64,000 bases of DNA. Origin: Palaemon carinicauda. Taxonomy: Eukaryota > Arthropoda > Malacostraca > Decapoda > Palaemonidae. Positions 19,945 to 28,767 of this stretch are shown here, piece after piece; position 1 is the first letter of the stretch; the number at the start of each line of letters is the position of its first letter. The position numbers and the translations under genes were made by a program. The notes beneath the pieces were generated by a model. The model worked only from the letters and a program-made list of their open reading frames with translations. It was not told where the DNA came from and did no database searches. The stretch lies in the NCBI RefSeq assembly GCF_036898095.1, contig NC_090728.1, positions 85,344,914-85,408,913 of the forward strand, written 5' to 3'.

Positions 19945-21663
19945 TCATTTCCTGGAGCGAGGTCTGAAAGAACCCCTGGTAGATCTTGGTCCTGAATCTT
20001 GCCTTCTCCCTCTAAAATCTGATCTTGAAGTAGTCCTGCCCCGAAAGGGCTGCTGGAATCTCCTTTCCTCCCGTTTCAAAGAAGAAGGAGGGGCTGCAAA
20101 GGGCTTACGAGCAGAACGAGATAAAAGGTCTTGGGTGGCTTTTTGGGCCAGAGAACGCGTAATGTCATTAACCAGGGACTCGGGAAAAAGATGTTGAGAG
20201 AGGGGGGCGTAAAGAAGCTCAGACTTTTGAGCATTGGTAACAGACCTAGAAGCAAAAGAGCAAAGCAGAGCTCTCTTCTTTAGGACCCCAGCTGAGAACA
20301 GAGCAGCCAACTCATTCGCCCCATCTCTGAGGGCCTTATCCATACAGGACATAATGCTGGTAAGGTCCCTAGATCCATCCATCTGTTCAGTTTTCCTTGC
20401 GAGAGTCCCAAGCGACCAGTCTAGGAAACTAAAAACCTCAAAGGCTCTAAAAATACCTTTGACGAGATGATCCAGCTCCGACATTGACCACATGACCTTG
20501 GCTGAGTTGAGAGCATGCCTTCTAGCAGAGTCCACTAAACCAGAGAAGTCACCCTTGGAGGAGGAAGGCACTCCCAGACCCAAAGGTTCTCCAGTTGCAT
20601 ACCACATACCCGCTCTTGAAGCAAGACGAGCTGGTGGAAACGAGAAGGAAGTCTTAACTGTTTGTCTCCGCTCCATCATCCAGTCATCAATCTTCGTGAG
20701 AGCCTTCTTTGCGGAGATAGACAGCTTCATCTTGATGAAGGCCGACTGTTTCTTGGCCTTCTTTCTGTTAAATTGGGACTGAGGAGATTGAGGGGCAGCA
20801 GGTTGGAATTCCTCTCCAAAAAGTTCAAGAAGGGAGCGAGAGAGAACTTTGTAATCTCCCACAGCGTCGGCAGGATTATCATCGTCATCAGAAACATCCT
20901 CGAGGGCCTGATCCACATCTGCAATATCCTTCGAAAGAGAAGAATCCTTAGAACCCGACAAGGGCAAATCAAAGGCATCATCCTGCAAAAGACGGGTTGC
21001 ATCCTGGAGTCCCGCGCTAGAAGAATCCTTGGAACGAGAGGCAGTATCGTCCCGAAGAGGCAGGGTGGTATCGCCCTGGGACCGAGAACGAGAGGCAGAG
21101 TCGTTCTGTCGTCGAGAGCGAGAGGCGGTATCGTCGTGGCGGCGAGAATGAGAGGCGGTATCGTCGTGGCGGCGAGAATGAGAGGCGGTATCGTCGTGGC
21201 GTCGAGAACTAGGGTCGGTATCGTCGTGGCGTCGTGAACGAGAGGAGGTATCGTCGTGGCGAAGCGAACGAGAGGAGGTATCGTCGTGTCGAAGCGAACG
21301 GGAGGCGGTATCGTCTTGGCATCGAGAACGAGAAGCAGCGTCGTTCGATAAGGTATCGTCCCGGTATCGAGAACGAGAAAACGTATCGCCCTGGTATCGC
21401 GAAGAAGTATCGCCTGGCGAAAGCACACATTCCTCATCCCGGCGTGGAGAGAGAGAAGTTCTCTTTAAAGAAGAACTCCGTTCTCTCTTAGAAGCAGACT
21501 TCTTAATCGGCAACGAGTCGTCTTTACGTCTGTCAGACTGGGCGTGAGGGCGGCTAAAGGCTTGTACTAAAGTCAAAAGTTGTTCCTGCATGACAGACAT
21601 AAAGGATTTAGCAACATCAGCTGGGTCTTGCGGACCCGAAGGGGGGGGGCTGACGAATAACAC
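19945..21663 (-). CDS. DIRS A gag, C-terminal part
   Basis: 572 codons from the first Met. The N-terminal third is an Arg/Ser/His/Asp-rich linker built of ten-residue repeats (RSRRHDDTAS type). The conserved gag core (~residues 310-520) includes TSFSFPPARLASRAGMWYAT, VKGIFRAFEVFSFLDWSLGT and GVLKKRALLCSF, matched closely in the C gag. A basic Arg-rich tail ends the protein. It is separated from the N-terminal part (21617-22537) only by a one-base slip in a nine-G run at 21641-21649. A single gag of roughly 860-870 residues is therefore likely in the active ancestor. Confidence 0.75.
   Translation of the reverse strand: MLFVSPPPSGPQDPADVAKSFMSVMQEQLLTLVQAFSRPHAQSDRRKDDSLPIKKSASKRERSSSLKRTSLSPRRDEECVLSPGDTSSRYQGDTFSRSRYRDDTLSNDAASRSRCQDDTASRSLRHDDTSSRSLRHDDTSSRSRRHDDTDPSSRRHDDTASHSRRHDDTASHSRRHDDTASRSRRQNDSASRSRSQGDTTLPLRDDTASRSKDSSSAGLQDATRLLQDDAFDLPLSGSKDSSLSKDIADVDQALEDVSDDDDNPADAVGDYKVLSRSLLELFGEEFQPAAPQSPQSQFNRKKAKKQSAFIKMKLSISAKKALTKIDDWMMERRQTVKTSFSFPPARLASRAGMWYATGEPLGLGVPSSSKGDFSGLVDSARRHALNSAKVMWSMSELDHLVKGIFRAFEVFSFLDWSLGTLARKTEQMDGSRDLTSIMSCMDKALRDGANELAALFSAGVLKKRALLCSFASRSVTNAQKSELLYAPLSQHLFPESLVNDITRSLAQKATQDLLSRSARKPFAAPPSSLKREERRFQQPFRGRTTSRSDFRGRRQDSGPRSTRGSFRPRSRK
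21095..21440. repeat. 30-bp coding minisatellite in DIRS A gag
   Basis: About eleven imperfect 30-bp units (gaggcggtatcgtcgtggcg type) encode ten-residue RSRRHDDTAS repeats on the minus strand. The antisense frames are also open, which produces spurious ORFs. Confidence 0.85.
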
Positions 21664-22537
21664 TCGTATCTTCGGCAGCAGGCTTCGTCCTTTTCACAGG
21701 CACGGAGTCGAAATCATCCTCCGACGGACAAGGTTCATAACTGCTAAAACCGGGAGAGAAAGAACGAGACCGTTCGTCGCGGTTCCATCTCCTCTTAGTA
21801 GGTCTTGAAGCTTCATACTTCCATTTACGTCTGGACGAATTCGGAGAAGAAAACAACACATCCGACTCGTCTTTCCCGTGACGGTCAAGAGCAGCCTGGG
21901 AATAGACAACAGGACTGTCTGAGGCGACGGCTGACCGAGGGTACGTACCTCTCACCCCCTTTCGGTCATCGACGTACCTTCTCCCTTGGTCCTGGGAGCT
22001 TGGTAGAGGTCTAGGCCTAGGGGTATGACAGGTTCGGTCGGTCGCCACCTCCACTGCACTAACACAAGCACTTTCACTTTCCTTACCTTTAAAGGCCTCC
22101 AGCTGTTCTTTAATGGCCTTCAACTCGGCCGCCAGGCTAGCGTACCGAGGGTCATCCGTAGATACGGAACCTGTAGGAGGTGCAGGAGAGACTACCTCAA
22201 GGGAAGGATCAACTTCCAAAGAGGAATCAATAATAGGATCAATAGATAAATCTACGCTAAGTTCGTCTTCCTTACCACTAACAGACTTAGACTTAGACCT
22301 AGAAGCTCTCCTAACTCTATCGAGCTCTAGCTTACGCACATAGCGCTTCATAATTAACCAATCTTTCTCATCCAAAACCTTACATTCCCCACACCTATTA
22401 TCAAGGGCACAAACAAAACCCCTACAATGAGAACAAACAGTGTGAGGATCAACCGCCATTTTGGGTAGTCTCACCTTACATTCCTCATTCGCACAGATAC
22501 GGTAATGACTCTTTTCACTCATAATGAAAAACAGCAA
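21617..22537 (-). CDS. DIRS A gag, N-terminal part with Cys/His motif
   Basis: 306 codons. Residues ~10-55 carry a probable zinc-binding motif: an upstream Cys pair, then DPHTVCSHCRG, a fourth Cys, and CGEC. The same spacing occurs in the gags of B, C, F and the B2 mosaic. Acidic and Ser-rich sequence follows. The frame ends shortly after the nine-G run. The start at 22537 or the Met five residues later are both plausible. The function is inferred to be RNA binding or assembly. Confidence 0.72.
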   Translation of the reverse strand: MLFFIMSEKSHYRICANEECKVRLPKMAVDPHTVCSHCRGFVCALDNRCGECKVLDEKDWLIMKRYVRKLELDRVRRASRSKSKSVSGKEDELSVDLSIDPIIDSSLEVDPSLEVVSPAPPTGSVSTDDPRYASLAAELKAIKEQLEAFKGKESESACVSAVEVATDRTCHTPRPRPLPSSQDQGRRYVDDRKGVRGTYPRSAVASDSPVVYSQAALDRHGKDESDVLFSSPNSSRRKWKYEASRPTKRRWNRDERSRSFSPGFSSYEPCPSEDDFDSVPVKRTKPAAEDTSVIRQPPPFGSARPS

Positions 22538-22685
22538 AAAAAAAAGCTAAGAGAAAACAAAATACAACGATCGCCAAAACCCCAAATCAGAGTACTTCAC
22601 CAAAAAAGCAGACTGGTACACCGAGCAGGGAAAGCGAAGAAAAACTCTTAATGACGGACCAACGTGTTATCGATCCGGCCGGCAG

Positions 22686-22848
22686 AGATGAACTGAAGAA
22701 CAGAAAACGGGAATGATTCCTCCTACCACCCTTTAACGGGTGTTACCACCCAACCACCACAAGGCGGTTGCCTAGTTTTAGAAAAATTCTGCCGAAATAG
22801 AGATAATTAGCTATGTATATATAACTGCCAGGTAAGTTCTATTCGCAA
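22686..22848. repeat. DIRS A right inverted terminal repeat
   Basis: Inverse of 16289-16437 plus a short right-specific outer edge ending at the CAAAAAT junction. It contains CCAGGTAAGT on the plus strand, again reading outward. Confidence 0.9.
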
Positions 22849-22875
22849 AAATATAAATTTGAATTTGTTATAGGA

Positions 22876-23375
22876 NNNNNNNNNNNNNNNNNNNNNNNNN
22901 NNNNNNNNNNNNNNNNNNNNNNNNNNNNNNNNNNNNNNNNNNNNNNNNNNNNNNNNNNNNNNNNNNNNNNNNNNNNNNNNNNNNNNNNNNNNNNNNNNNN
23001 NNNNNNNNNNNNNNNNNNNNNNNNNNNNNNNNNNNNNNNNNNNNNNNNNNNNNNNNNNNNNNNNNNNNNNNNNNNNNNNNNNNNNNNNNNNNNNNNNNNN
23101 NNNNNNNNNNNNNNNNNNNNNNNNNNNNNNNNNNNNNNNNNNNNNNNNNNNNNNNNNNNNNNNNNNNNNNNNNNNNNNNNNNNNNNNNNNNNNNNNNNNN
23201 NNNNNNNNNNNNNNNNNNNNNNNNNNNNNNNNNNNNNNNNNNNNNNNNNNNNNNNNNNNNNNNNNNNNNNNNNNNNNNNNNNNNNNNNNNNNNNNNNNNN
23301 NNNNNNNNNNNNNNNNNNNNNNNNNNNNNNNNNNNNNNNNNNNNNNNNNNNNNNNNNNNNNNNNNNNNNNNNNNN
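22876..23375. other. Assembly gap of 500 N
   Basis: Exactly 500 N, so probably a scaffolding placeholder rather than a measured length. Just before it are 23 bp of genomic flank to the right of DIRS A. Just after it the sequence starts inside DIRS G. Confidence 0.99.
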
Positions 23376-24599
23376 CTATCAAGGACGCAAGCTTGGACTG
23401 CATGTCTTGCAGCAAAGCCCATTTAGGGTCTACGGGAGCAGGTGTGGCAACAGACGGGGTTAGCGACTGAGGCGGGGTACCGCTTACCATCCCTGAAAGC
23501 CTTGTTATGCATGACATAATTGTACAGCAAAACTTCAAAGGCTCGACAACAGCTGTGAAGTTGACCTGTAAACAACTTGGAGCGTCTCCTGGCCAGGCGC
23601 CAGGGAGAGTCTACGAGAATTGAGAGGTCTATCTGGGCAGAGGCATGAACTCCCAAGCCGAGAACTTCTCTCGTGTCATATCAGACTCTCGCTCTATAAA
23701 CCAGTTTAAAGAAGGGAAAGCAAAGGCTGTATCCCCCAAACTCCTCCTGGTGAAAAACCAGTCGCCTAGCCAACGTAAAGCTCTTTAGGAGAGCAAGAGA
23801 GCACTAGCTTAAAAACAACGGCTTCGAAGTAGCTAGGCCTAGTGTAAGCTCTGACGTTTAGGCGAACGAGGAGCAGCAGTCACAAAAAGATCCGGACAAA
23901 GATCCTTAAAAAAATCATCATGATTTAATTAAAGTCCATAGGAGGCTAAGCAGCTTTAGGCTCCTCTCCATCTGACAGAGTCCTCAAGGGAATATCAGTA
24001 GGAGGGGGAACAGCAACTTCCTCATCTACAGGAACCTTGTCCGATAAAAGCTGAGTCTCAAGCAAGGGAGAGACCTACCGTGGTGGCAATGCTTTACAAG
24101 CAGAGTCCACACTCACTGGTGCATTAGTAGCGGACCAGAACGCAACGTCATGTAACTGCTTGACAGTCTGTGAACTGTCAACAACTGAACTGTCAACCAC
24201 AACAGGTGCGTGAGGACGCACAGCGTCCACTCGAGACTGCTTTGACTGCCTAGACTGAGCAGTCAAAACAACTCTAGAATGCGGAGGTTGACGCACAGCG
24301 TCAAAACAAGTCAACTCCGATTGTTAGTGAACGTCTTGAACGTCAACAGGAGCATCAGCAAGTGGCCTAACGTCCAAATGCGGCTGAAAAACCACACGAG
24401 ACCGCATCGAGTGTGGTTCTAAACAACCTGACTGACGTGACTAAGCTACGCCAACGTCAACAGTAAGCACAAAGGAACGTTAGGTTGGCTGAAAGCCAGG
24501 ATATCGATGAGATAAACGGCTAGACTCAACGGACTAATCGGCAGAATAGTCTTCCATAAGGGAGGCAAGCATATACTGCATGTCTTGCCATACAACCCA
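23376..24599 (-). pseudogene. DIRS G, gag portion (left of nested transposon)
   Basis: Minus-strand gag-derived sequence, near-identical to parts of H (23376-23900 versus 29299-29830, and 24110-24320 versus 29980-30190). It includes a partial gag core (LGLGVHASAQIDLSILVDSP) and a linker rich in VDAVRP/SVVDSSQTVKQ strings. As in H, linker sequence occurs on both sides of the core fragment, so the gag is scrambled. It continues in the same orientation at 33971 after a nested DNA transposon. The rest of G lies in or beyond the N gap. Confidence 0.7.
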
Positions 24600-24603
24600 T
24601 TAA

Positions 24604-24616
24604 GGGGACCGTCCGC
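24604..24616 (+). repeat. Left terminal inverted repeat of TTAA transposon
   Basis: GGGGACCGTCCGC directly after TTAA. Its exact complement ends the element at 33966. Confidence 0.8.
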
Positions 24617-25565
24617 CATGTCCGCCATTTTTTTTCCTAATGATCCAAATTACACAATTTCTATATATGTTTTAGACACATATAATACCTTCATCATATA
24701 AAAATTTCAAGTCATTTGATCAAAAACTTTTGGATTTATGAGCAAAAATCATGATTTAAAAAAAATATTTAGGTACATTTTTCCCCACTACTATAATACC
24801 AATTATATTGAAACTTATACCACAAAAACTACTCTAACAACCGAACAATTCTGTCAGACAGAATTTTGATTTTCCTTTCTGTTTTTTTTTAAAGAATTTT
24901 TATTTTTTTTTCCTCGTCTAGACGGAAAATAATCGTGAAAAAAAATGTAAAACGAAAATCAAAATTTTGTCCGACAGAATTGTGGAATTTTTATTCTTCT
25001 TTTCAACAATATCTTTTTCTCTAATATCGAACAACAAATAAGTGAGAAAAATGTACCAAAGTGGGAATAAGTATGTTTTTGAGTTATGAGCTCCCAAAGA
25101 TTTGCAGCAAGCTTTCGCTTCTTTTCTAAAAGAAATCAAGATAATATTATTATGATAACTTTTATTGTTCATTCCTACATAAATGCACCCTAAAGGAGGT
25201 ATTTGAACCCTCAGTTTACTATTCCTATGTTATGAGTTCCAGCGATCTCTAATTGTTGCCAGTGTTTTAGTTAGCAAGTTTCAGCTTTGTACTCTTATCC
25301 ATGTTTCCCTCTTTCTTGGTTCTTTTTTCTTGTTCTCCACTTACTTTTTGTTCTTTCTATCACCTTATGTAACATTGGCATTGCTATAAAATTCCAGAGG
25401 ACGTTGTGTAAGCACAATCAACATACGAACTTCAAGTAAATAAACACATGCATTATAATTTCTATATGTCTTTGGAAACTTTGTGATTTTTTCGTAGCAG
25501 GTAGTTTTCATTCACCTACCCTCTACCAATGCCCTTCATTTCTGCCAGAGGTACGAGATTTCGAA
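24617..25565. other. AT-rich interior of TTAA transposon
   Basis: No coding sequence recognised. An imperfect inverted repeat lies at ~24844-24872 and ~24953-24988 (arms with gacagaattttgattttc). From about 25330 the sequence matches units repeated at 32885-33135. Confidence 0.55.
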
Positions 25566-25567
25566 AC

Positions 25568-25612
<45 letters not shown>

Positions 25613-25642
25613 CCTTTGGCTGATATAGATGACAGTTCAAAT

Positions 25643-25678
<36 letters not shown>

Positions 25679-25724
25679 GAACATTGTTATTATAGTATTT
25701 GTATAAATGGGAGTTTTTAATAAT

Positions 25725-25765
<41 letters not shown>

Positions 25766-25799
25766 CAAGTATTTGTATAAATAGCAGGGGTATATAATT

Positions 25800-25837
<38 letters not shown>

Positions 25838-25904
25838 AGTATATTTTACAAGGGTATACAAACAAATGAATAAGAGATTCATTCTATTATCTAATAAAAG
25901 GATG

Positions 25905-25940
<36 letters not shown>
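25568..25940. repeat. GA microsatellite cluster, left of DIRS H
   Basis: Five (GA)n tracts at about 25568-25609, 25646-25676, 25725-25762, 25800-25834 and 25909-25941, separated by short near-repeated spacers with aagtatttgtataaat. DIRS H starts at the end of the last tract. ORFs here are low-complexity artefacts. Confidence 0.9.
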
Positions 25941-25943
<3 letters not shown>

Positions 25944-26120
25944 GTTATTTTTATAATAAAATAAATTTTTGAATATACTTACCCGGTGATTATATAAGCT
26001 GCAACTCTGTTGCTCGACAGAAAACTCTACGTTAAAAATCCGCCAGCGATCGCTATACAGGTAAGAGTGTACATCAACAGCACCATCTGTCGGGCAGGTA
26101 CTCAGTACTCAATTTTCTCC
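25941..26120. repeat. DIRS H left inverted terminal repeat
   Basis: Inverse of 32091-32266 over most of its length (shared block around cgccagcgatcgctatacag). The outward reading contains CCGGGTAAGTA, a donor-like sequence. Confidence 0.85.
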
Positions 26121-26165
26121 TCGGTCCACTGGGTCTCTATTGGGGAGGAAGGGAGGGTCCCTTTA

Positions 26166-26260
26166 ATATATAATCACCGGGTAAGTATATTCAAAAATTT
26201 ATTTTATTATAAAAATAACATTTTTCAATATTAAACTTAGCCGGTGATTATATAAGCTGA
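26166..26260. repeat. DIRS H internal complementary region
   Basis: Left outer edge inverse (ataatcaccgggtaagtat onward) followed by right outer edge inverse (caatattaaacttagccggt). They meet at catttttcaat near 26219-26227. Confidence 0.85.
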
Positions 26261-26665
26261 TTCACACCCAGGGGGTGGGGTAGAGACCAGCAATAATTGT
26301 TTACATTATTATGAGCTAAGGATTTTTTTTATTTCATTTTAGCAGTTATTCAAAATAACAAACATAAAATAAATAAGTACCTGGTAAGGAAGTCGACTTG
26401 AAAAATTACTCTGCCTTTTAAAGTACGTCTTCCTTACGGAGCCTCGCGATCCTCTTAGGATGCTGAGCGACCCCTAGGAGCTGAAGTATCAAGGGTTGCA
26501 ACCCATACAACAGGACCTCATCAAAACCTCTAATCTAGGTGCTTCTCAAGAAATGACTTTGACCACCCGCCAAATCAAGTAGGATGCGAAAGGCTTCTTA
26601 GCCTTCCGGACAACCCAAATACAATAATAAAACATTTCAAGAGAAAGATTAAAAAGGTTATGGAA

Positions 26666-28190
26666 TTAGGGAATTGTAGTGGTTGAGCCCTCACCCACTA
26701 CTGCACTCGTTGCTACGAATGGTCCCAGAGTGTAGCAGTTCTCGTAAAGAGACTGGACATTCTTAAGATAAAAAGACGCGAACACTGACTTGCTTTTCCA
26801 ATAGGTTGCGTCGATTATACTTTGCAGAGATCTATTTTGTTTAAAGGCCACGGAAGTTGCGACAGCTCTAACTTCGTGTGTCCTTACCTTCAGCAAAGCT
26901 TGGTCTTCCTCATTCAGATGGGAATGAGCTTCTCGTATTAACAGTCTGATAAAATAGGATAAAGCATTCTTTGACATAGGCAAAGATGGTTTCTTAACTG
27001 AACACCATAAAGCTTCAGACGGGCCTCGTAAAGGTTTAGTTCGTTTTAAATAGAACTTAAGAGCTCTTACAGGGCATAAGACTCTTTCTAGTTCATTTCC
27101 AACCATACGATAAGTTTGGAATATCGAACGATATTGGCCAAGGCCGAGAAGGCAGCTCGTTTTGGCTAGAAAACCAAGTTGTAGAACATGTAGCCGTTTT
27201 GGATGAGAATCCGATGTTCTTGCTGAAGGCATGAATCTCACTGACTCTTTTAGCTGTGGCCAAGCATACCAGGAAAAGAGTCTTTAAGGTGAGATCTTTC
27301 AGGGAGGCTGATTGTAGCGGTTCGAACCTGTCTGACATAAGGAATCTTAGTACCACGTCTAAATTCCAACCAGGTGTAACCAAACGACGCTCATTCGTGG
27401 TCTCAAAAGACTTAAGGAGGTCCTGTAGATCTTTATTGTTGGAAAGATCTAAGCCTCTGTGACGGAAGACTGATGCCAACATGCTTCTGTAACCCTTGAT
27501 AGAGGGAGCTGAAAGAGCTCGTTCTTTCCTCAGAAATAAGAGGAAGTCAGCTATTTGAGTTACAGAGGTACTGATCGAGGATACGGATACTGACTTGCAC
27601 CAGTTTCGGAAGATTTCCCACTTCGATTGGTAGACTCTAAGGGTGGATGTTCTCCTTGCTCCAGCAATCGCTCTGGCTGCCTCCTTCGAAAAGCCTCTAG
27701 CTCTCGAGTGTCTTTCGATAGTCTGAAGGCAGTCAGACGAAGAGCGTGGAGGCCTTGGAGTACCTTCTTTACGTGTGGCTGACGTAGAAGGTCCACCCTT
27801 AGGGGAAGTGTTCTGGGAACGTCTACTAGCCATCGAAGTAGGCCTACCTCTGTGAACCATTCTCTCGCGGGCCAGAGGGAAGCAACTAGCGTCAACCTTG
27901 TCCCTTCGTGAGGCGAACTTCTGCAGTACCTTGTTGACAATCTTGAACGGAGGGAATGCATATAGATCTAGATGTGACCAATCTAGGAGAAAGGCATCTA
28001 TATGAACTGCTGCTGGGTCCGGGATTGGTGAGCAAAATATTGGGAGCCTCTTGGTCATCGAGGTTGCGAAGAGATCTATGGTTGGCTGGCCCCAGGTGGC
28101 CCAAAGTCTCTTGCATACATCCTTGTGGAGGGTCCATTCTGTTGGAATTATTTGTCCCTTCCGACTGAGACAATCTGCCATGACATTCAA
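26666..28190 (-). pseudogene. Tyrosine recombinase of DIRS H, frameshifted
   Basis: Two frames overlap. 27093-28190 gives the overprinted region plus the core-binding part (SDCLQTIERHSRARGFSKE) and LATAKRVSEIHAFS, with the first Arg. 26666-27241 gives THEVRAVATSVAF, with HxxR, and FASFYLKNV, with the Tyr. The frame breaks near 27100-27190. All four catalytic residues survive, but on two frames. Very close to the C recombinase. Confidence 0.8.
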
Positions 28191-28763
28191 GTTGCCTTGA
28201 ATGAACCTCGTTACTAGTGATATGTCAAGACCTTTTGATCAGGTGAGGAGGTCCCTTGCGATCTCGTACAACGTCAGAGAGTAGGTCCCTCCTTGCTTGG
28301 AGATGTACGCCAAAGCCGTGGTGTTGTCCGAGTTCACCTCCACCACTTTGCCTTGAAGGAGAGACCTGAAGCTTTCCAGGCCAGACGTACTGCCAGTAGC
28401 TCCTTGCAGTTGAAATGCATTGTCCTTTGACTTGAGTTCCATAATCCCGAGCATTCCCGACCGTCTAATGTCGCACCCCAGCCTACGTCCGATGCGTCCG
28501 AGAAGAGAACGTGGTTGGGAGTCTGAACAGTCAGGGGAAGACCCTCTCTTAGGTTGATATAGTCCTTTCACCAAGTCAGACAAGACTTTATCTTTTCGAA
28601 AAACGGGATCGAGACCGCTTCTAGCGTCTTGTCCTTTTTCCAGTGAAAAGCTAGATGGTATAGAAGAGGACGGAGGTGTAGTCTTCCTAGTGACACAAAT
28701 TGATTCACGGATGACAGCGTCCCTACCAGACTCATCCACAGCCTGACTGAGCAGCGTTCCTTC
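27560..28763 (-). pseudogene. RNase H, methyltransferase-like part and RT thumb of DIRS H
   Basis: Contains the RT thumb (MSLVGTLSSVNQFVSLGRLHLRP, to 28763), RNase H strings EVNSDNTTALAYISKQGG and NVMADCLSRKG, and PPF-containing sequence near 27950. It is spread over several frames. The catalytic YLDD palm is absent. Confidence 0.75.
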
Positions 28764-28767
28764 TTCA

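Larger units (their letters stand above)
16246..22852 (-). mobile_element. DIRS A: nearly intact DIRS retrotransposon
   Basis: Element of about 6.6 kb with inverted termini, internal complementary region, gag, RT-RNase H and tyrosine recombinase. Only one disabling change is obvious: a frameshift at a nine-G run in gag (21641-21649). Both junctions carry CAAAAAT (16246-16252 and 22846-22852). The circle-junction sequence preserved in the complementary region has the same heptamer (reverse complement at 16538-16544), as does an uninterrupted copy of the target at 35870-35876. This fits integration by tyrosine recombinase at a short shared core with no target-site duplication. Confidence 0.92.

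Noticed and set aside
20727..21437. Open frames on either strand of the DIRS A gag repeat, such as the 236-codon frame 20727-21437
   Set aside because: They are by-products of the 30-bp minisatellite, which has no stops in several frames. No domain is present, and the gag frame explains the locus.
25536..25882. ORFs of alternating Ser-Leu or Glu-Arg in the GA tracts, also at 32194-32659 and 33096-33332
   Set aside because: Translations of (GA)n microsatellites, not genes.
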